Source: Mytilus californianus (Eukaryota; Mollusca; Bivalvia; Mytilida; Mytilidae). From it: DNA of 64,000 bases. Shown one piece after another: positions 35,285-47,720 of this stretch. A program made the translations under genes and the position numbers. Positions within the stretch are counted from its first letter, which is position 1; each line of letters starts with the position of its first letter. The DNA lies in assembly GCF_021869535.1 (NCBI RefSeq), contig NW_026262593.1, positions 70,396,322 through 70,460,321 of the forward strand, written 5' to 3'. The notes beneath the pieces are model-generated. The model worked only from the letters and a program-made list of their open reading frames with translations. It did not search any database and was not told the origin of the DNA.

Positions 35285-35895
35285 CTCTTTATTTATACTT
35301 AGATGATTTCAGCTTCCTAATTGTGAACTTTCCATTTCTATGTAGCAACTTTCCTGCAGCGCCTGCATACGGAGTATATATCTCCCATTTGATACGATAT
35401 TCCCGGGCTTGTTTTCCTATCATGATTTCCCTGATAGAGGGTTGCTGCTCACAAGGAAGCTATTAAACCAAGAGTTCCAAATGGTGAAGTTTAAATCATC
35501 CCTTCGTAAATTTTACGGACGCCATCACGAGTTGGTTGACCGTTATGGAATATCCGTTTCACAAATGATAGCGGATATGTTCCTAATGTCGTAACTACAA
35601 TCCCGTCCCCTTTTTACGAATGTGACCTACCGTATACTTGTTACAGGGTTTGTACTAACATGAGCAACACGACGGGTACCACAAGTAGAGCAGGATCTGC
35701 TTTCCCTCCCGGAGCACATGATATCACCCCCAGTTTTTGGTGGGGTTCGTGTTGCTTATCCTTTAGTTTTTCTATGTTGTGCTTTGTGTACTATTGTTTT
35801 TTTCTGTTTGTCTTTTTCTTTTTTAGCCATGGCATTGTCAGTTTATTTTCGATTTTTGAGTTTTAATGTCCCTCTTGTATCTTTCGCCCTTCTTT
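35285..35895 (+). mobile_element. 5'-truncated Penelope-like element (3' end of ORF plus tail)
   Basis: From 35307 the frame reads D-D-F-S-F-L-I-V-N-F-P-F, then Y-G-V-Y-I-S-H-L-I-R-Y-S-R-A-C; after a frameshift near 35405 it continues D-R-G-L-L-L-T-R-K-L-L-N-Q and F-Y-G-R-H-H-E-L-V-D-R-Y-G-I-S-V-S-Q to a stop at 35592-35594. This is the C-terminal region of a reverse-transcriptase family abundant in mussels; Penelope-like is my best placement. A ~300-bp tail follows (AGCAACACGACGGGTACCAC, CAGTTTTTGGTGGGGTTCGTG, TTTCGCCCTTCTTT). Copy 1 lacks it, so insertion is later than the tandem duplication. Confidence 0.72.
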
Positions 35896-36339
35896 GTTGA
35901 TAATGTACCAAACTTCTGCACTTTTCATTGACTTGAAAAAACAAAACTGTGATTTATAGAAACTATAGAATACAGAAATCACGAGAAATCGAAAATCTAG
36001 AAATAATACAACAAGACTAAAATTGGCAATTGACTCTTCAAAGAATGTATTGTCCTTAAAGTATGATTTTTAGTTTTATTACTTCGTATCATTTTTGTAA
36101 GATATGTGTAAGGAAACGAATGTCTATGAAAAAAGAAGTAAAATTGCAAAGAATATGAAAAAAGATGGTTACACATGAATTACAGACTTAACATGTAAAA
36201 TATAACTATATGATCAACTTAAGCAGAAATGGGGTTCATTTGTTTTCACCTCGCCAAAATGTCTCAACTATTTTATGTTTAATCGTAATCATAGTTTGGC
36301 AAATTAGTTACTTATCTACAGATGATTGTAAGAAAGCTC

Positions 36340-36545
36340 TATTTAAAAAAGAGGCGAAGGATACCAAAGGGACATTTGAACCTACAAATCGAAATAAACT
36401 CAAAACTCTATGGCCCAAAAAGAAAGACAAACAGACAAACAACTGTACACAAAACACAACATAGAAAACTAAAGACTGAGCAACATGAACTCCACCAAAA
36501 AAAACCCCAAAAAAACTGGGGTTGATCTCAGGTGCTCCGGGAGCT
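36340..36545 (-). repeat. Penelope-like element 3'-tail fragment (copy 2)
   Basis: Counterpart of 31870-32120, with a ~60-bp deletion after the GGTGCTCCGGGAG segment. Confidence 0.55.
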
Positions 36546-36834
36546 TAGGGGTGTTGAATGTGATGACAAATTTTTTGACACCTCTAATAAAAACAAATTA
36601 AGTGATTAATATCATTTCTTGTTTGATTGTACGTTTTTTAAAGATAAAATAGAAAATCATTACTACCTTTTAATCTCATTACCAAACATAATACTGAAAC
36701 AAGTTATGAGTTGTTTATTTCTGACTACTACAATTATTTTTAAGATTGCTATGTTTTGTAAAATTGTAAACTAATACTGCTACAAACAAATACCTTGTAT
36801 ACTTTAAATTTGATGTCTTCCCTAAAATGTTATA

Positions 36835-37240
36835 TTGTGTGTGCCAATTCGTACCTCACGGAAGATTTATTTGTATGCTATTTCGTACCTTATGCATTGT
36901 TATGGAAGATTTATATGTATTCCATTTTGTACCTCACGGAAAATTTATATGTGTGCCATTTCGTACCTCACGGAAGATTTATATGCATGGCATTTCGCAC
37001 CTTATGGAAGAATTCACGGGAGATTTATATATGTGTACCATTTTGTCCCTCACGGCAGATTTATATGTATGCCATTTCGTACCTCACGGGAGATTTATAT
37101 GTGTGCCATTTCGTACCTCACGGAAGATTCATATGTATGGCGTTTCGTACCTCATGGAAGATTTCACGGACGGGAGATTTATACATGTGTACCATTTTGT
37201 ACCTCACGAAAGATTTATATGCATGCCATTTCGTACCATA
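36835..37240. repeat. 34-bp minisatellite, copy 2 array (~11 units)
   Basis: Same monomer as 32795-33097 but with more units. All three plus-strand frames are open for 145-189 codons (36795-37253, 36827-37264, 36835-37404). A few units carry a TTCACGG(AC)GGGAGA interruption in both arrays, so array expansion after duplication was uneven. Confidence 0.85.
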
Positions 37241-37639
37241 TTTCTCAAAGTGATAAAGCCATAGCAAATTCTTTGAATGGTCACATAAGGTGCAAATTTT
37301 ATACAAATGTTTTTAATTCATGGATTTCGTCTAGAATAATTATTAGCTTGTGTTCCTTTTCACTGCATTTCCTGGCAAAAAAACCTGTTGATAACTATAA
37401 TTGAAGGCTCCGCAGAACGCAGTTTGATACGACCATAGAAGTCGATCCTTGAACAGTTTGGGCAAGTATGGACACAACGTTCAAGATGGATACAGCTCTG
37501 AATTTGGATTCTGATCAAATTTTTGACACAGCAAAGGTTTCTGATACAGAATGAAGGTGGTCTAAGAACTTGAAAATTTGAAATTGGACATTGACCTTTT
37601 AAGATCCAATTTCAAAATCTAAATTCATGGTTATATTCA

Positions 37640-37990
37640 GAATATAAAAGACCCTCCCAGAAATTCATTTTTTGATGATGTTCAAGCAAAGTTTAATTTG
37701 AACCCTTTCGACATCAAAGTAGATCAATTTGATAACGGAGCGCAAAATACGAAATATAATCTAAATATGCGGTTAGATTCGGCATATAAGAAAAACCCAA
37801 TATTGCAATTTTGGTTTAGTTTGAACAAAGTTAAATTTTTGACCCTTTTGACCTTAATCATGTTAATGTGGACAAATTAGAAAAACGGGGACCAAAATCC
37901 AAAATCCAAATACGCGATTAGATTCGGCATATCAAAGAACCCTAATAATTCTTTGAATTAAACCTCATTAAAATTGATCAAGAAATAATC
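37640..37990. repeat. Degenerate ~130-bp tandem repeat (GATTCGGCAT type)
   Basis: Units share GGTTAGATTCGGCATAT, AAAGTTTAATTTGAACCC and a '...GACC...AATTTGA.AACGG' segment. The junction of the 4.2-kb tandem duplication falls in this repeat (33640 in copy 1), suggesting unequal exchange between its units. Confidence 0.6.
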
Positions 37991-39076
37991 AATTAATACA
38001 AAGTATTAGAAAAGTATTCATTTGTCATTAATTCCCAAACGATTAGTGCCATAACCCCCCATTAAATAAATCTCACCCTTTCATTCTTAGTATGGGACCT
38101 TGTGGTACAATTTAGATACGAATAGACTTATACTCAAGTTATTGTCCGGAAAGCAGAAAATCCTTGTTTCCCTGTCCCCTAAAATCAATTCCAACCTTCT
38201 TTTTGAGGTATGGAACTGTGTGATACAATTTCATAGAGATTCATACACCTATACACAAGTCATTGTCCGGAAAAAAGAAACATGCTTGTTTTTGGCGCCT
38301 TTTTGACCCTTTATTCCTAAACAGTTAGACATGAAGTATCTTTCCTCTTTTGAATTATACTTGTATTTAATTAAACCTTTATAGATTTTATAATAGCAAT
38401 TTTCCTTAATTTCTATTAAACCAGCTTTTTGGTGATGTTTTTTTCTTGAACCAGCCTTTTGGTGAGTAAAACACAACAACATTTCTAATTCGTGTTATCT
38501 GGAGAAAATAACAATAATTGTAACACGTGTTATCTCTAGGAAATTCTATAATTTTGATCAATGTTATATAAAGAAAATACCCCACATTTCTCATATATTT
38601 ATGGTGTTACTGTCTTTTTCTACGAAAACTATTTTTTGAAATAGTTCCAAAACCAATTTTATATTACCGAAGCCCCTACCTGGAAGACAGTTTTTGCGGA
38701 AAAAAAGTTCCTTTGGACCTCGAATAATCAAAATGAAGTAAAACAAAGAAAGATACAATGACAGTACAGATGAGGATTCTTCATGGCAGGTGGTTAATGA
38801 AATCACAACTGTCATTAAAGGTACGCTCAGAACCGAAATGAATGACACTTGATAGGAGACTTAAAGCGTCTCGTGTAAAATTCGTCTTACATAATGATTC
38901 AATTACACAACCAATCAAAAAAATTGGAATTAACAGACAAAACATATTTAATATTTCTCACATAGTAAATAGAAGAATGCATTCTAATATGAAACATCAA
39001 TAATCTAATCTTCAATCAATAGTTAGGATTGTTAACAGTTTTTATAGAACAAAATCCTTGGTTCTTTTGAATTTCA

Positions 39077-41337
39077 TCACATTGTCAGTCCGGATCCCAT
39101 GCATTCCTTGCCAGGAGTCGGTTTGTCACAAACTTTATTTACGCAGTATGCGCAAGCACAGGCGCAATTACATTTCTGCTGGCAGTATCGACACACCAAT
39201 CGAGCTGAAAAGAATAGATTCGTCCACAATCAGTGAAGTAAAGTAAAATCTGCATGATATCTAACATGCATCTTAGGTCACCTGTGGCTGATGGAATAGG
39301 AACCTTAGTTTTTTTCCTATACATGTAGTTCTTTACTTTATCAACAGAGGATTAAAGAAAATTGTAAAAGTAATAGTAGACAGAAATAACATTTTATATA
39401 ATTTCTTATGTCGAACGCTTTTCTGGATTTACCTTTATCACGAATGATCAACTAGATGAAAAAAAGATACTGTCAACAATATTAAAGCACACCAAGCCAA
39501 GATATAAACGGGGAATTGCAATCTAAATGAAATGTATGGCAATATATTTGGAGAGCATAAAGTCCGTTAAGTAACTCTGATCACTTTAATTTGTGAAAAC
39601 AAATACACTTTATGATTACATGAAAATCATGTGTCGTATAAGAACACACCTGAAGATTGCTCAATATCATACTACAAAAAAGAGAAAACAAATACCACGA
39701 GGGCCCGGCAAACAATCTGATGGATCCACATGATCTCCAAAAAAGAGGTAAAATAGTGCGTCGAGAAGAATCCACCCTCAGTCAAGAGTCCTAATTGGTA
39801 ATAATAAAAAATACATTCTTTACAAATTAGACCACTTGTCTGAATTCTACATATTGAAGACGGCGAAAATTTGTCGTAAATGAGTTGCGACACAAACATA
39901 TGATATCGGTCATCCTGATCGTAATGGTAACCGTAAAATTTGTGTAGTTTCGTTTTCATTGGTTCTTCCTAATATCTCTGTTGGAGCAGTTTCTGTATAA
40001 GGACAACAACCCTGCACATGAAGTCCGTATAGTGTGAACTTGCACGAGCGTAACGTATCATTTGAGTAAAAAAAACCGCTATATGATTGGCTACAGTAGT
40101 TACTGCTGAGAAAAGGAAAGCTGGTAATCGGAAAATGAAATCATCACCTTTGAAGAAAAGTCTACTCTGAAGTTGTCAATCAGTTTTCAATATCGAGGAA
40201 AATGTTCGGTAGTATCGTATCCTTAATCTCAAGTTCAATTACATGTAGCTATACGAGATGCAAAAACTCACTGGAATGTTGATAATTGAGTGACAGTGTC
40301 TAAAAGTGAAATTTAAGAAATTTCCTAGATGATTTACTTTTTGTCTTTGTGAAGGTTCTTTTATGAATTCTGCTTCGTACAAGTACAACAACAAGTCGGA
40401 CAGTACGGTTGCACAATTAGTACTCATTGGAATACCGACTGTCTGTTGAAATAATAATCCTTCAAACTGCAATTTGTAGTTCAGTCTGTATCTGAAAATT
40501 AATTGACTACCAGGCATTTCTTTTTGTATGCTAATTCAACTTTCTCAATGAAGAAAACGTCATATATTAGTTGAAACCTATATTTTACAATACATTTGAA
40601 TATATTTTACTTGCTCTTAAATACTAAATATTTTAATATTGTTTAATTCATTATACAGTATTCATAATGAAAGCTGTATTATGTCAACTAATCATAGAGC
40701 TTGTTTCATTGTATAGACAATATTTTTTTTGTCGTCACATACATATATAAATCTATGAAGGTCGTTGTTTTCATTCACTTAATATATAGAATAGGCACTA
40801 CTAAGTGAATGACATATTGTAAAGACTCTCTATATAGCTGACAACCATATAGTATGTTGACCCCTTCCCGTTTAACAAAAATTCTAATACATACTACATA
40901 AAAAGGATTTTTATTCAAAATTGAACGGAGAAGATTCAGATCTCAATCAGGCTTCAAACATTTAAACAAATCCGATGTTGTTGTTTGATTGATTTTATAT
41001 ATATGAATGTTGAAATTTGTTAGTACAAATGTATTAAAACATAACAAAAAAATGATACATTAAGATATGACATAATTTGTCAAAGTTGTACATTGAAACA
41101 AGAAAACGGTCAATGCAATTTAAGAATTTGACTGTTCAAAATAATGATTGCAGCATCATGAAAAGAGTATCCATATCATAAACAGATATTTAAAAAATCT
41201 TAAATCACTCCTTTAATTTAATAACTATCACAATCAAACTACTTACATGCTCCCGGTCCTACGTTATTTCCATAAGTATACACCAATAAGAAGAAAAATA
41301 GTATAAAAGTCAAATTCGTAAAGCTCCCAACCATCAT
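39077..41337 (-). CDS. CRP2: secreted cysteine-rich peptide, two exons
   Basis: Exon 1 is 41337-41247: two adjacent ATGs, then a textbook signal segment (T-F-I-L-F-F-F-L-L-V-Y-T-Y-G), a short N-N-V-G-P-G-A linker and donor GTAAGT. Exon 2 is 39204-39077: acceptor TTTTCAG, start R-L-V-C-R-Y-C-Q-Q-K-C, then an alternating C-N-C-A-C-A-C run, stop TGA at 39079-39077. The phase-1 junction yields Ser and a 72-residue precursor. It has nine cysteines: compared with CRP1 the last one (codon 36 of exon 2) is replaced by Gly, leaving an odd number. That could allow a dimer or mean one unpaired thiol. The 2042-bp intron holds a decayed Penelope-like fragment. The first ATG is used here; the second gives one residue less. 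No transcript evidence. Confidence 0.75.
39672..40545 (-). pseudogene. Penelope-like reverse transcriptase fragment in the CRP2 intron
   Basis: Read on the minus strand, 40517-40239 contains Q-T-V-G-I-P-M-S-T-N-C-A and L-L-L-Y-L-Y-E-A-E-F-I, matching the GIPMGTN-type region of this reverse-transcriptase family, followed by N-F-T-F-R-H-C where the Y-I-D-D motif should come. 40025-39672 contains L-I-Q-K-L-L-Q-Q and H-K-F-Y-G-Y-H-Y-D-Q-D-D-R-Y. Frames are broken between and within these parts. A homologous fragment lies at the same place in CRP3's intron (55690-56080), so insertion predates the P/Q duplication. Confidence 0.68.
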
Positions 41338-42247
41338 TGTAAAATTTATCAGTTATGCTAATTATTTACCTATCTGCACGCATCTTTTTTTCCCAAATTG
41401 AAATTACCCAATTTATCAAATTAAATACTAGTAAAATTAAATCGACATGGAAGTAGACTAGCTAGACAAGTGTTAGGGCATTACGAATGACCCGTTACAG
41501 ATTGTTTGCCTGTACTGCTTTGTTTCCATTAGGATATTTCAAAATATATTTAGCGACATAAAAAAGAACGCATCATCTCTTTGTTAACATTGTCACATCT
41601 ATTTGTAAACAAATTTTTGAGTTGTAAATAAGAGAACATTTACGGAAATGATTTCATAGATACAACAGCGTTTTTCAAATGAAAATAACAAAGGGTTCAG
41701 CATTAATCAAAATATATAATCGGTAAAAGTGCGGCTAACAAGCAGAAACCCCCCCCCAGATATGTCGGTTTAACATGTTTGGCCGCCTGCAGCCTAATCC
41801 TCCAAAAGACTAAAGTACTATAAGGTCACTTGAATTTGAAAAAAAACCAACAGTATTATACATTTTCTAAATAACAGCGTTCAGATGTTCTTTGACATTA
41901 ATCAGTATTTACATTTATGAATTTTGTCTAGCATATTGGCAATTAGGATTCTTACATTAAGTGCATACATGAAAAATTTTCGCAATGTCCTTATTTTGAG
42001 ATTTTTTTTATTGATATATAATAAATATGAGAAAGCTTTTTGCTAAAAAAAAATCCATATTTTTTACAAAGATGTAAATGTAAATACGTTTTTGGGTAAA
42101 GCTGTTGTTAATATATATTTGACCAAACAGTTTGTGTGATATGGCCATTTTAGGTCAAATACTTAATTTTCTATGTGTATATGACGTGCTATTGACTACA
42201 CTTTTGACTTTCCTGCTCTAAAACTACCCGGTTTAATCAACGTGTTT

Positions 42248-42308
42248 GAAGAAGAAGAAGAAGAAGAAGAAGAAGAAGAAGAAGAAGAAGAAGAAGAAGA
42301 AGAAGAAA
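42248..42308. repeat. (GAA)n microsatellite
   Basis: About 20 uninterrupted GAA units next to the right end of block P. Not in a recognised exon. Confidence 0.92.
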
Positions 42309-42429
42309 CAGATTTTTTAAAAGTTCTTAAAGAATATGTAGATAAAGAATCTATATTAATTTTTAATATCTAATGCATTATAATGCAAGTGTGGTTGATA
42401 ATGTCTGTTTTGTTCACGCATCGTTGTAA

Positions 42430-42660
42430 ATATAACGAAATTTGATAAGACTGTCGTACAAGTGAGAGGTTTAGCGCTATAAAACCAGGTTCAATCCACC
42501 ATTTTCTACATTTGAAAATGCCTGTACCAAGTCAGGAATATGACAGTTGGTGTCCATTTGTTTGATGTGTTTTGTCATTTGATTTTGCCATGTGATTAGG
42601 GACTTTCCGATTGAATTTTCCTCGGAGTTCAGTATTTTTGTGATTTTACTTTTTTTTTTG
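42430..42660 (+). repeat. Repeat tail, inverted with respect to 44470-44710
   Basis: GTACAAGTGAGAGGTTTAGC, AAAACCAGGTTCAATCCACC, CCAAGTCAGGAATATGACAG and GGAGTTCAGTATTTTTGTGA are shared, in reverse complement, with 44470-44710. It is a common mussel repeat tail. Together they bracket the LINE fragment at 43133-44425. Confidence 0.65.
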
Positions 42661-43132
42661 ATATAGATAACAAACAAACAGCCAAAAAAAGATGTCCATA
42701 TATGAATAGTACAAATCAGTTTAGATAAATATATAAATATATAATAACTAGCCAAAAAGAAAAAAAAAGTTAAGCATGTATATGAGTCATCCTGTGTCAG
42801 CAGCAAATAGGAAAGTATTATGGGTTCCTAAAGGCAGCTGACACCAGGGGGTGATACCTTATGGACCATAGGCATGTAAAATGTGTGTAAATGTCTCGTT
42901 CCTACCTGTATCAAAAGCAAACAAGGTAGCATCAAAGGTAACTTGAATGCAGTTGATACCAGGGGACGATGCCTTAAGGATATAAGAGAACATTTGAACA
43001 AATAATGTATATAAACAAAAAAAATTTTTTTTTAAATCGGTTAGTATGTGTGTGATATTCAGATCAATATATATTTTTAAGATATCCCATCAAATGTACA
43101 CACACACATAGATTCCCATTAAATTATCTTCA

Positions 43133-44425
43133 CTAAGGAAGATGTTTGTATATAAAATAACATTTTATTTTAAGTAAATCAACATTTTCTACACTAAATA
43201 ACCTGATGATTTTGTTTTGACTGCTCATATGATTAAAATAAGAATTACATTTTACAATGCTAGCTAACATACAATTTATATCACCCTCAAATTTATTGCA
43301 ATCAAAAAGAAAATGAGCCTCGTCTTTGACAGTATTTGAAGAACATTTATTACATAATCTGTTAATGCGGGGAATACCCTGATATCTATCTATTTGTAAC
43401 TTATGAGAAGATACACGTAACTTTGTGAAACTATTTCTTAGCTCAAAATCCTTGATCAATGTTAGATATTTTTCAAAACCAAAGTTTGTTTTATATAAAT
43501 GGTAGGTTTTCAGTTTACTGTCTGAAAATTTATCTAGTTTTTTTTCCAATAGCTAATGAACAATATTGATAGCTTGGTTTGTATATACTTTGTATAAGGA
43601 TTGATAAAATTGAGCATTTGTAGCATTTGTATAGTCAATTCCAAGTAGTTTAAAAATAACATTTATTGAACCACACCATGATGTTTTATTCATCTGATGT
43701 AGTGTCTTTGATTGTATGTATACCTCTTTTAATAGAGGAAAATTATTACTTAAATTCTCTTATCTATACCAGTACAATACCATTCCTTTTATAATATTAA
43801 AATATTTTGGAAATCTTCCAAGTTCAGATAACACTGCGGCATTTGTTGTTTTCTTGTGTACCCCAAGTATAAATTTACAAAATTTTATATGGAGTTTCTC
43901 ATAGGGTAAACCTGAATATAATTTTTCAAAAGATATATCTTCCTTCTTACATTTAGAGGAAAGAAACTAAACTTCCCCATATTTCGCTACCATATAATAA
44001 AAAAGGCTTTACAGTGTGGTCAAAAACATGAATACTTGTTTTTACGTTAGGATTAAGTGATAAAAGATCTTTCCTTAATTTAAGGTTTTCTTGTATAGTT
44101 CATTTTGAGCATAACTGAATGAACCAGATGAGCTTAAATATAAACCTAGGTATTTGTATTTTGAAACACATTGCAGATTTATATTCTGAAATGTGAATAT
44201 CTGTTTTACATGTCTGCCTGCTTTGTTGAAAATCAGAACCTTTGTCTTATAAGTGTTCACATTGAGACACCAATCTTTGGAAAAATTTACCAAGCATTCT
44301 CAGCTTTTCTTGAAGTCCTTCAGCTGATGTAGATAATAAATCAATATCATCGGCATACACTAAACAATGCAGATCTTTGTCATTGACATTTAATGGGCCT
44401 CTAGTGTTTGTGTATGAATAAAATA
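43133..44425 (-). pseudogene. 5'-truncated non-LTR retrotransposon (LINE) reverse transcriptase
   Basis: From 44405 the minus strand encodes V-Y-A-D-D-I-D-L-L-S, the reverse-transcriptase catalytic motif. After a frameshift near 44300 come F-S-K-D-W-C-L-N-V-N and K-T-K-V-L-I-F-N-K and K-Y-K-Y-L-G-L-Y-L (44293-44075), then S-L-N-P-N-V-K and L-L-Y-G-S-E-I-W-G (about 44060-43970). The C-terminal part (43549-43133) ends with R-I-N-R-L-C-N-K-C and D-E-A-H-F-L-F-D-C, the usual cysteine/histidine tail of LINE ORF2 proteins. The endonuclease and N-terminal fingers are missing, so this is a dead-on-arrival copy. The clade cannot be assigned by eye. Confidence 0.85.
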
Positions 44426-44469
44426 AATAAAATTATGAAAATGCATCAGTTTACTTCTTTCAGGGGCAA

Positions 44470-44710
44470 AGTAATGGCAAAAGTAAAGTAACAAAAATAC
44501 CGAACTCCAAGTGAAATTCAAACGGAAAGTCTTTTATAAAATGGCAAAATCAAAAGCTCAAACACATCTAACGAATGGAAAACAACTTTTATATTCCTGA
44601 CTTGGTACAGGCATTCCATTTTGTAGAAAATGGTGGATTAAACATGGTTTTATAGTTAGCTAGACCTCTCACTTGTATGACAGTTAAAACAAACAACCTT
44701 CTTTTGACAG
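44470..44710 (-). repeat. Repeat tail inverted with respect to 42430-42660
   Basis: See 42430-42660; roughly 85% similar by eye, with a few small gaps. Confidence 0.65.
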
Positions 44711-44879
44711 CTGAAACAAAAATCAAACTGGATCTGTCAGTCATCATTAGATATAATGTACCACAAAACAACTGCAAATGTACACGAATTACAAACAAAT
44801 TAGTACTGAGTACAATCTACATTATTTGTTTTTCTTTCAAGAAATTAATTCAACCATAAATCAAACACCTGAACGAAAT

Positions 44880-45165
44880 ATAGCCTGCTAGGCAAAGTGC
44901 GCTGGATATAGTGAAGGCAGTCATGCCACGATATCACTGAAGCATTGGTTCAAATCAATTTCGAATAGTATTTATTATTTGAATTGAATTAAATGTTCTG
45001 GTGCGTTTCTTTTGTGGATCAGTATTGCAATACAAAATTTTCGTTTGTCAGTTTGTACACGTTTCATAATTCATTTTTAGCTTTCCTACAAATGTATATT
45101 CTTGTCTGTCGTTAATTACAGAATGCAATGACTGATATAAGGTTACAACATTAAACGGTTTAAAC
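44880..45165. repeat. Diverged direct repeat (partner 28950-29300)
   Basis: Same landmarks as 28950-29300, about 16 kb away in the same orientation. 45166-45973 beyond it holds nothing I can name. Confidence 0.6.
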
Positions 45166-45973
45166 GTATTTACAAAATCTGTTTATCTAAGAAAAATGAA
45201 GATCAAAATTGTAGTCACATAATCATAAGTCTACATATTTTAAAATTAAATTAATTTTAATTTAGTTGAGAAATATTATACTTACATGTTATTGTTGATA
45301 TTGTTTAAACTTACTAACGTTGTCAACTTATAAGTTCAATTGGCGTGAACAACCTTACTGTAAACAGTTTGTAATTGTGTTATACTTATTGATACATGTT
45401 CACAGATTACTATAACAAACCCATTACTTACTTGCTATTCATTAAAGGGGAAGCAATGCTTTATGGACATATTTTGAATGAAGTTGTGATAAAGCGAGTG
45501 TAGATAGAGGGAAACTACCAAGAACTGCAAGAATAAGCAGGAAATCAAGATCTACAAAAGAAAAACAAATAAAATCGAAATAACGAGGCATTGCCCTTAA
45601 ATAATGGTTTTATTCTCGTTCAGTATTCAATGATGATTTTCAGTTTTATCAGTTATTATTCTCATGTTTGAGTACTTTAACCAAATTTGGCGGAAATTGT
45701 GAAATTGTTCATATGAAATGTTGTTCAGCATGACAAAAAGTGAATAAAACAATTCTGAATTATGTTGTCACATTATTGTATTTAAAACTATGATTTTCAA
45801 CAAGATCAACACATGTCTGAATTCCAAATATATTTGTAAAATAAAAGAGTAGTTTCAAAAGCTCTAAGGTCTTACAACTTATCAGGTAAAATTGAAAAAA
45901 AAATTAAAGTGAACACTTATGGCAAACATAAACAAGTTTCAGTTGTGTCCATGCATAACAATACATTTTCTCA

Positions 45974-46879
45974 AAATTGATTCTTCCGAGAAAATAAAAG
46001 TCAATAATAAATCAAAGGTGATGTGAAGTATTTGTCAATAATACAGTAAAAACAAATATAAATCAAAGGTGATATGACACATTGGTCAATGAAACAGCAA
46101 AAAAATAAAAAAAAAAAAAAAAAATAACCAAATAGTCATGTTCAGAGATAAACATCAAACACACGAAATATTTCAGAACCTAAACACTAGAATTGTTATG
46201 GGTCAACTGACTATTGGTTATATCTTTGTGGATACCATCATTCATTATTTGGTTCAAAAACATTGAATAATCATGTGTACAAGATATAATGATTCAACAT
46301 GAGCTATTTGCTGTTAAAAATACATTAAACACAATGGCATGTTTACTTGACATGCGAGTTTTCTTCCTGGCTGGATGTAAGGTTTAAGAATATTTAATTT
46401 TAAGCAACTTTTTTATTTTTACGTACTGCTGTTTGTTTTTCATCGTTTTTCAATTTTTGCCATGGCATTGTCAGTTTGTTTTTGACTTATGAGTTTGAAT
46501 ATTCCTTTGGTATCTTTCGCCTCTCTTTTGACAGCACCTTCATTACCATTTCCGGGCATTTGAACCACTGTTGGAAAAGAGATTTTAAAGTTGTACATAC
46601 CTGTACACTTATTTTATCAAATGGCGCATTTCATAATACCATCGCCTTTGAAGTATTGATTATATTAAAATTGATAACTATCAACCAAAAAGAAAAATAT
46701 TTGAATTACATTTTAGCATAACTACCTAACTACCTTGAAAGCTGCGAAATAAGATCATCAACAATTACAACACTCTTTAACCTTGACACGAGCGTTTAAA
46801 ACATTTCTTAAAAAAACCGAAAGAATCAATGAACAGTATAAGACATATTTAATTAATCACAGGAATAGATTAATCTATA
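45974..46879. repeat. Arm B' of inverted repeat
   Basis: Reverse complement of 25900-26712. It includes an internal ~55-bp duplication (AATAAATCAAAGGTGAT.TGA near 46008 and 46060) not seen in B, and an A-rich run at about 46100-46125. Directly abuts A'. The frame at 46476-46721 is repeat-tail sequence. Confidence 0.88.
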
Positions 46880-47249
46880 AGACAATAAAGACCTTGATTT
46901 AATCAATGATTTTAAATATGTCCGTAGAGAAGTTTATACTGTTTAGCCAAGCATTAAAATATCTATTTGAATTGAAAAAAAACTGATTTTAAAATAAAAC
47001 GATTTTTTGTGCAGAAATATGACAACACGTTGTATAGCAGGTTTTTTTTTCTTCTCTCCTTTTAATTTTAATTTTTATGTATATATACAAAAATAGAAAT
47101 AGTATTAATGGTTAAAATGACTTATACTGATTATTAAAATGTTAATTTCTACAGAGTAGGACAATCGGACACTTTTGACAAACTACAATAATGGCATATT
47201 TTCTCAATCTGATATAATTCAGATCTATTTTAACTCCCGTGCTCGCATA

Positions 47250-47720
47250 TGACAACATGGGCTTGGGATGTGCCATATATCAATGTCAGATTACTTAGAT
47301 CTTTACTCTGACCTTTGATCCTATGGTAGTAAAACCTTATCGAATTCGTTTCCGGTTCATAACTTTTGTACCTTTAAACTCGAATAATAAGCATGCAGCA
47401 GCATTATGAGCTCGGAGTGTGTCATATACCAAATGTGGATCACTCTGACCTTTGACCTCTATGATAGTAAGAAATGGTCTAATTTGTGTCCTTTAAGCAA
47501 CTTGTGTACCGTATAACAAACTTAGTGTGCTGATACATCATGGGATGGAGTTTGTCATTTTTTATCAAAGTCAGATCACTTTGACCCTTGACCCCTTTGA
47601 TAGTAAAACATTGTCTGATTTGTGTTTGGTGCATAAATTTTGTACTGTAGCACTTACATTGCCAGGTTTGTATGCAGAAGACTCATACTGATCTTTAATT
47701 TGACCTTTGATGTCTGAATT
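47250..47720. repeat. Tandem ~140-bp repeats (arm A' copy)
   Basis: Four units of the repeat described at 16920-17640, in reverse complement, with TGACCTTTGA/TGACCCTTGACCCC hexamer pairs retained (about 47310, 47448, 47580). Confidence 0.65.

Larger units (their letters stand above)
33647..37783. repeat. Tandem duplication, copy 2 (~4.1 kb)
   Basis: Second copy of the unit described at 29395-33646, with two insertions that copy 1 lacks (33850-34240 and 35285-35895) and without the copy 1 insertion. Divergence is modest, with frequent single substitutions. Confidence 0.9.
38815..42245. repeat. Segmental duplicate block P (partner Q, 54485-63020)
   Basis: Landmarks recur in Q in the same order and orientation: TGTCATTAAAGGTACGC (38814), the CRP exon 2, a degenerate reverse-transcriptase fragment, CATAGAGCTTG (40693), the intron sequence near 41090, the signal-peptide exon, AACATGGAAATAGACTAGCT-like sequence, and CGGTTTAATCAAC near 42230. 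P is the compact version; Q has ~5 kb of later insertions. Confidence 0.82.

Noticed and set aside
42248-42308. Possible CRISPR-like or regulatory array
   Set aside because: It is an uninterrupted GAA trinucleotide repeat; there are no spacers and the DNA is eukaryotic.
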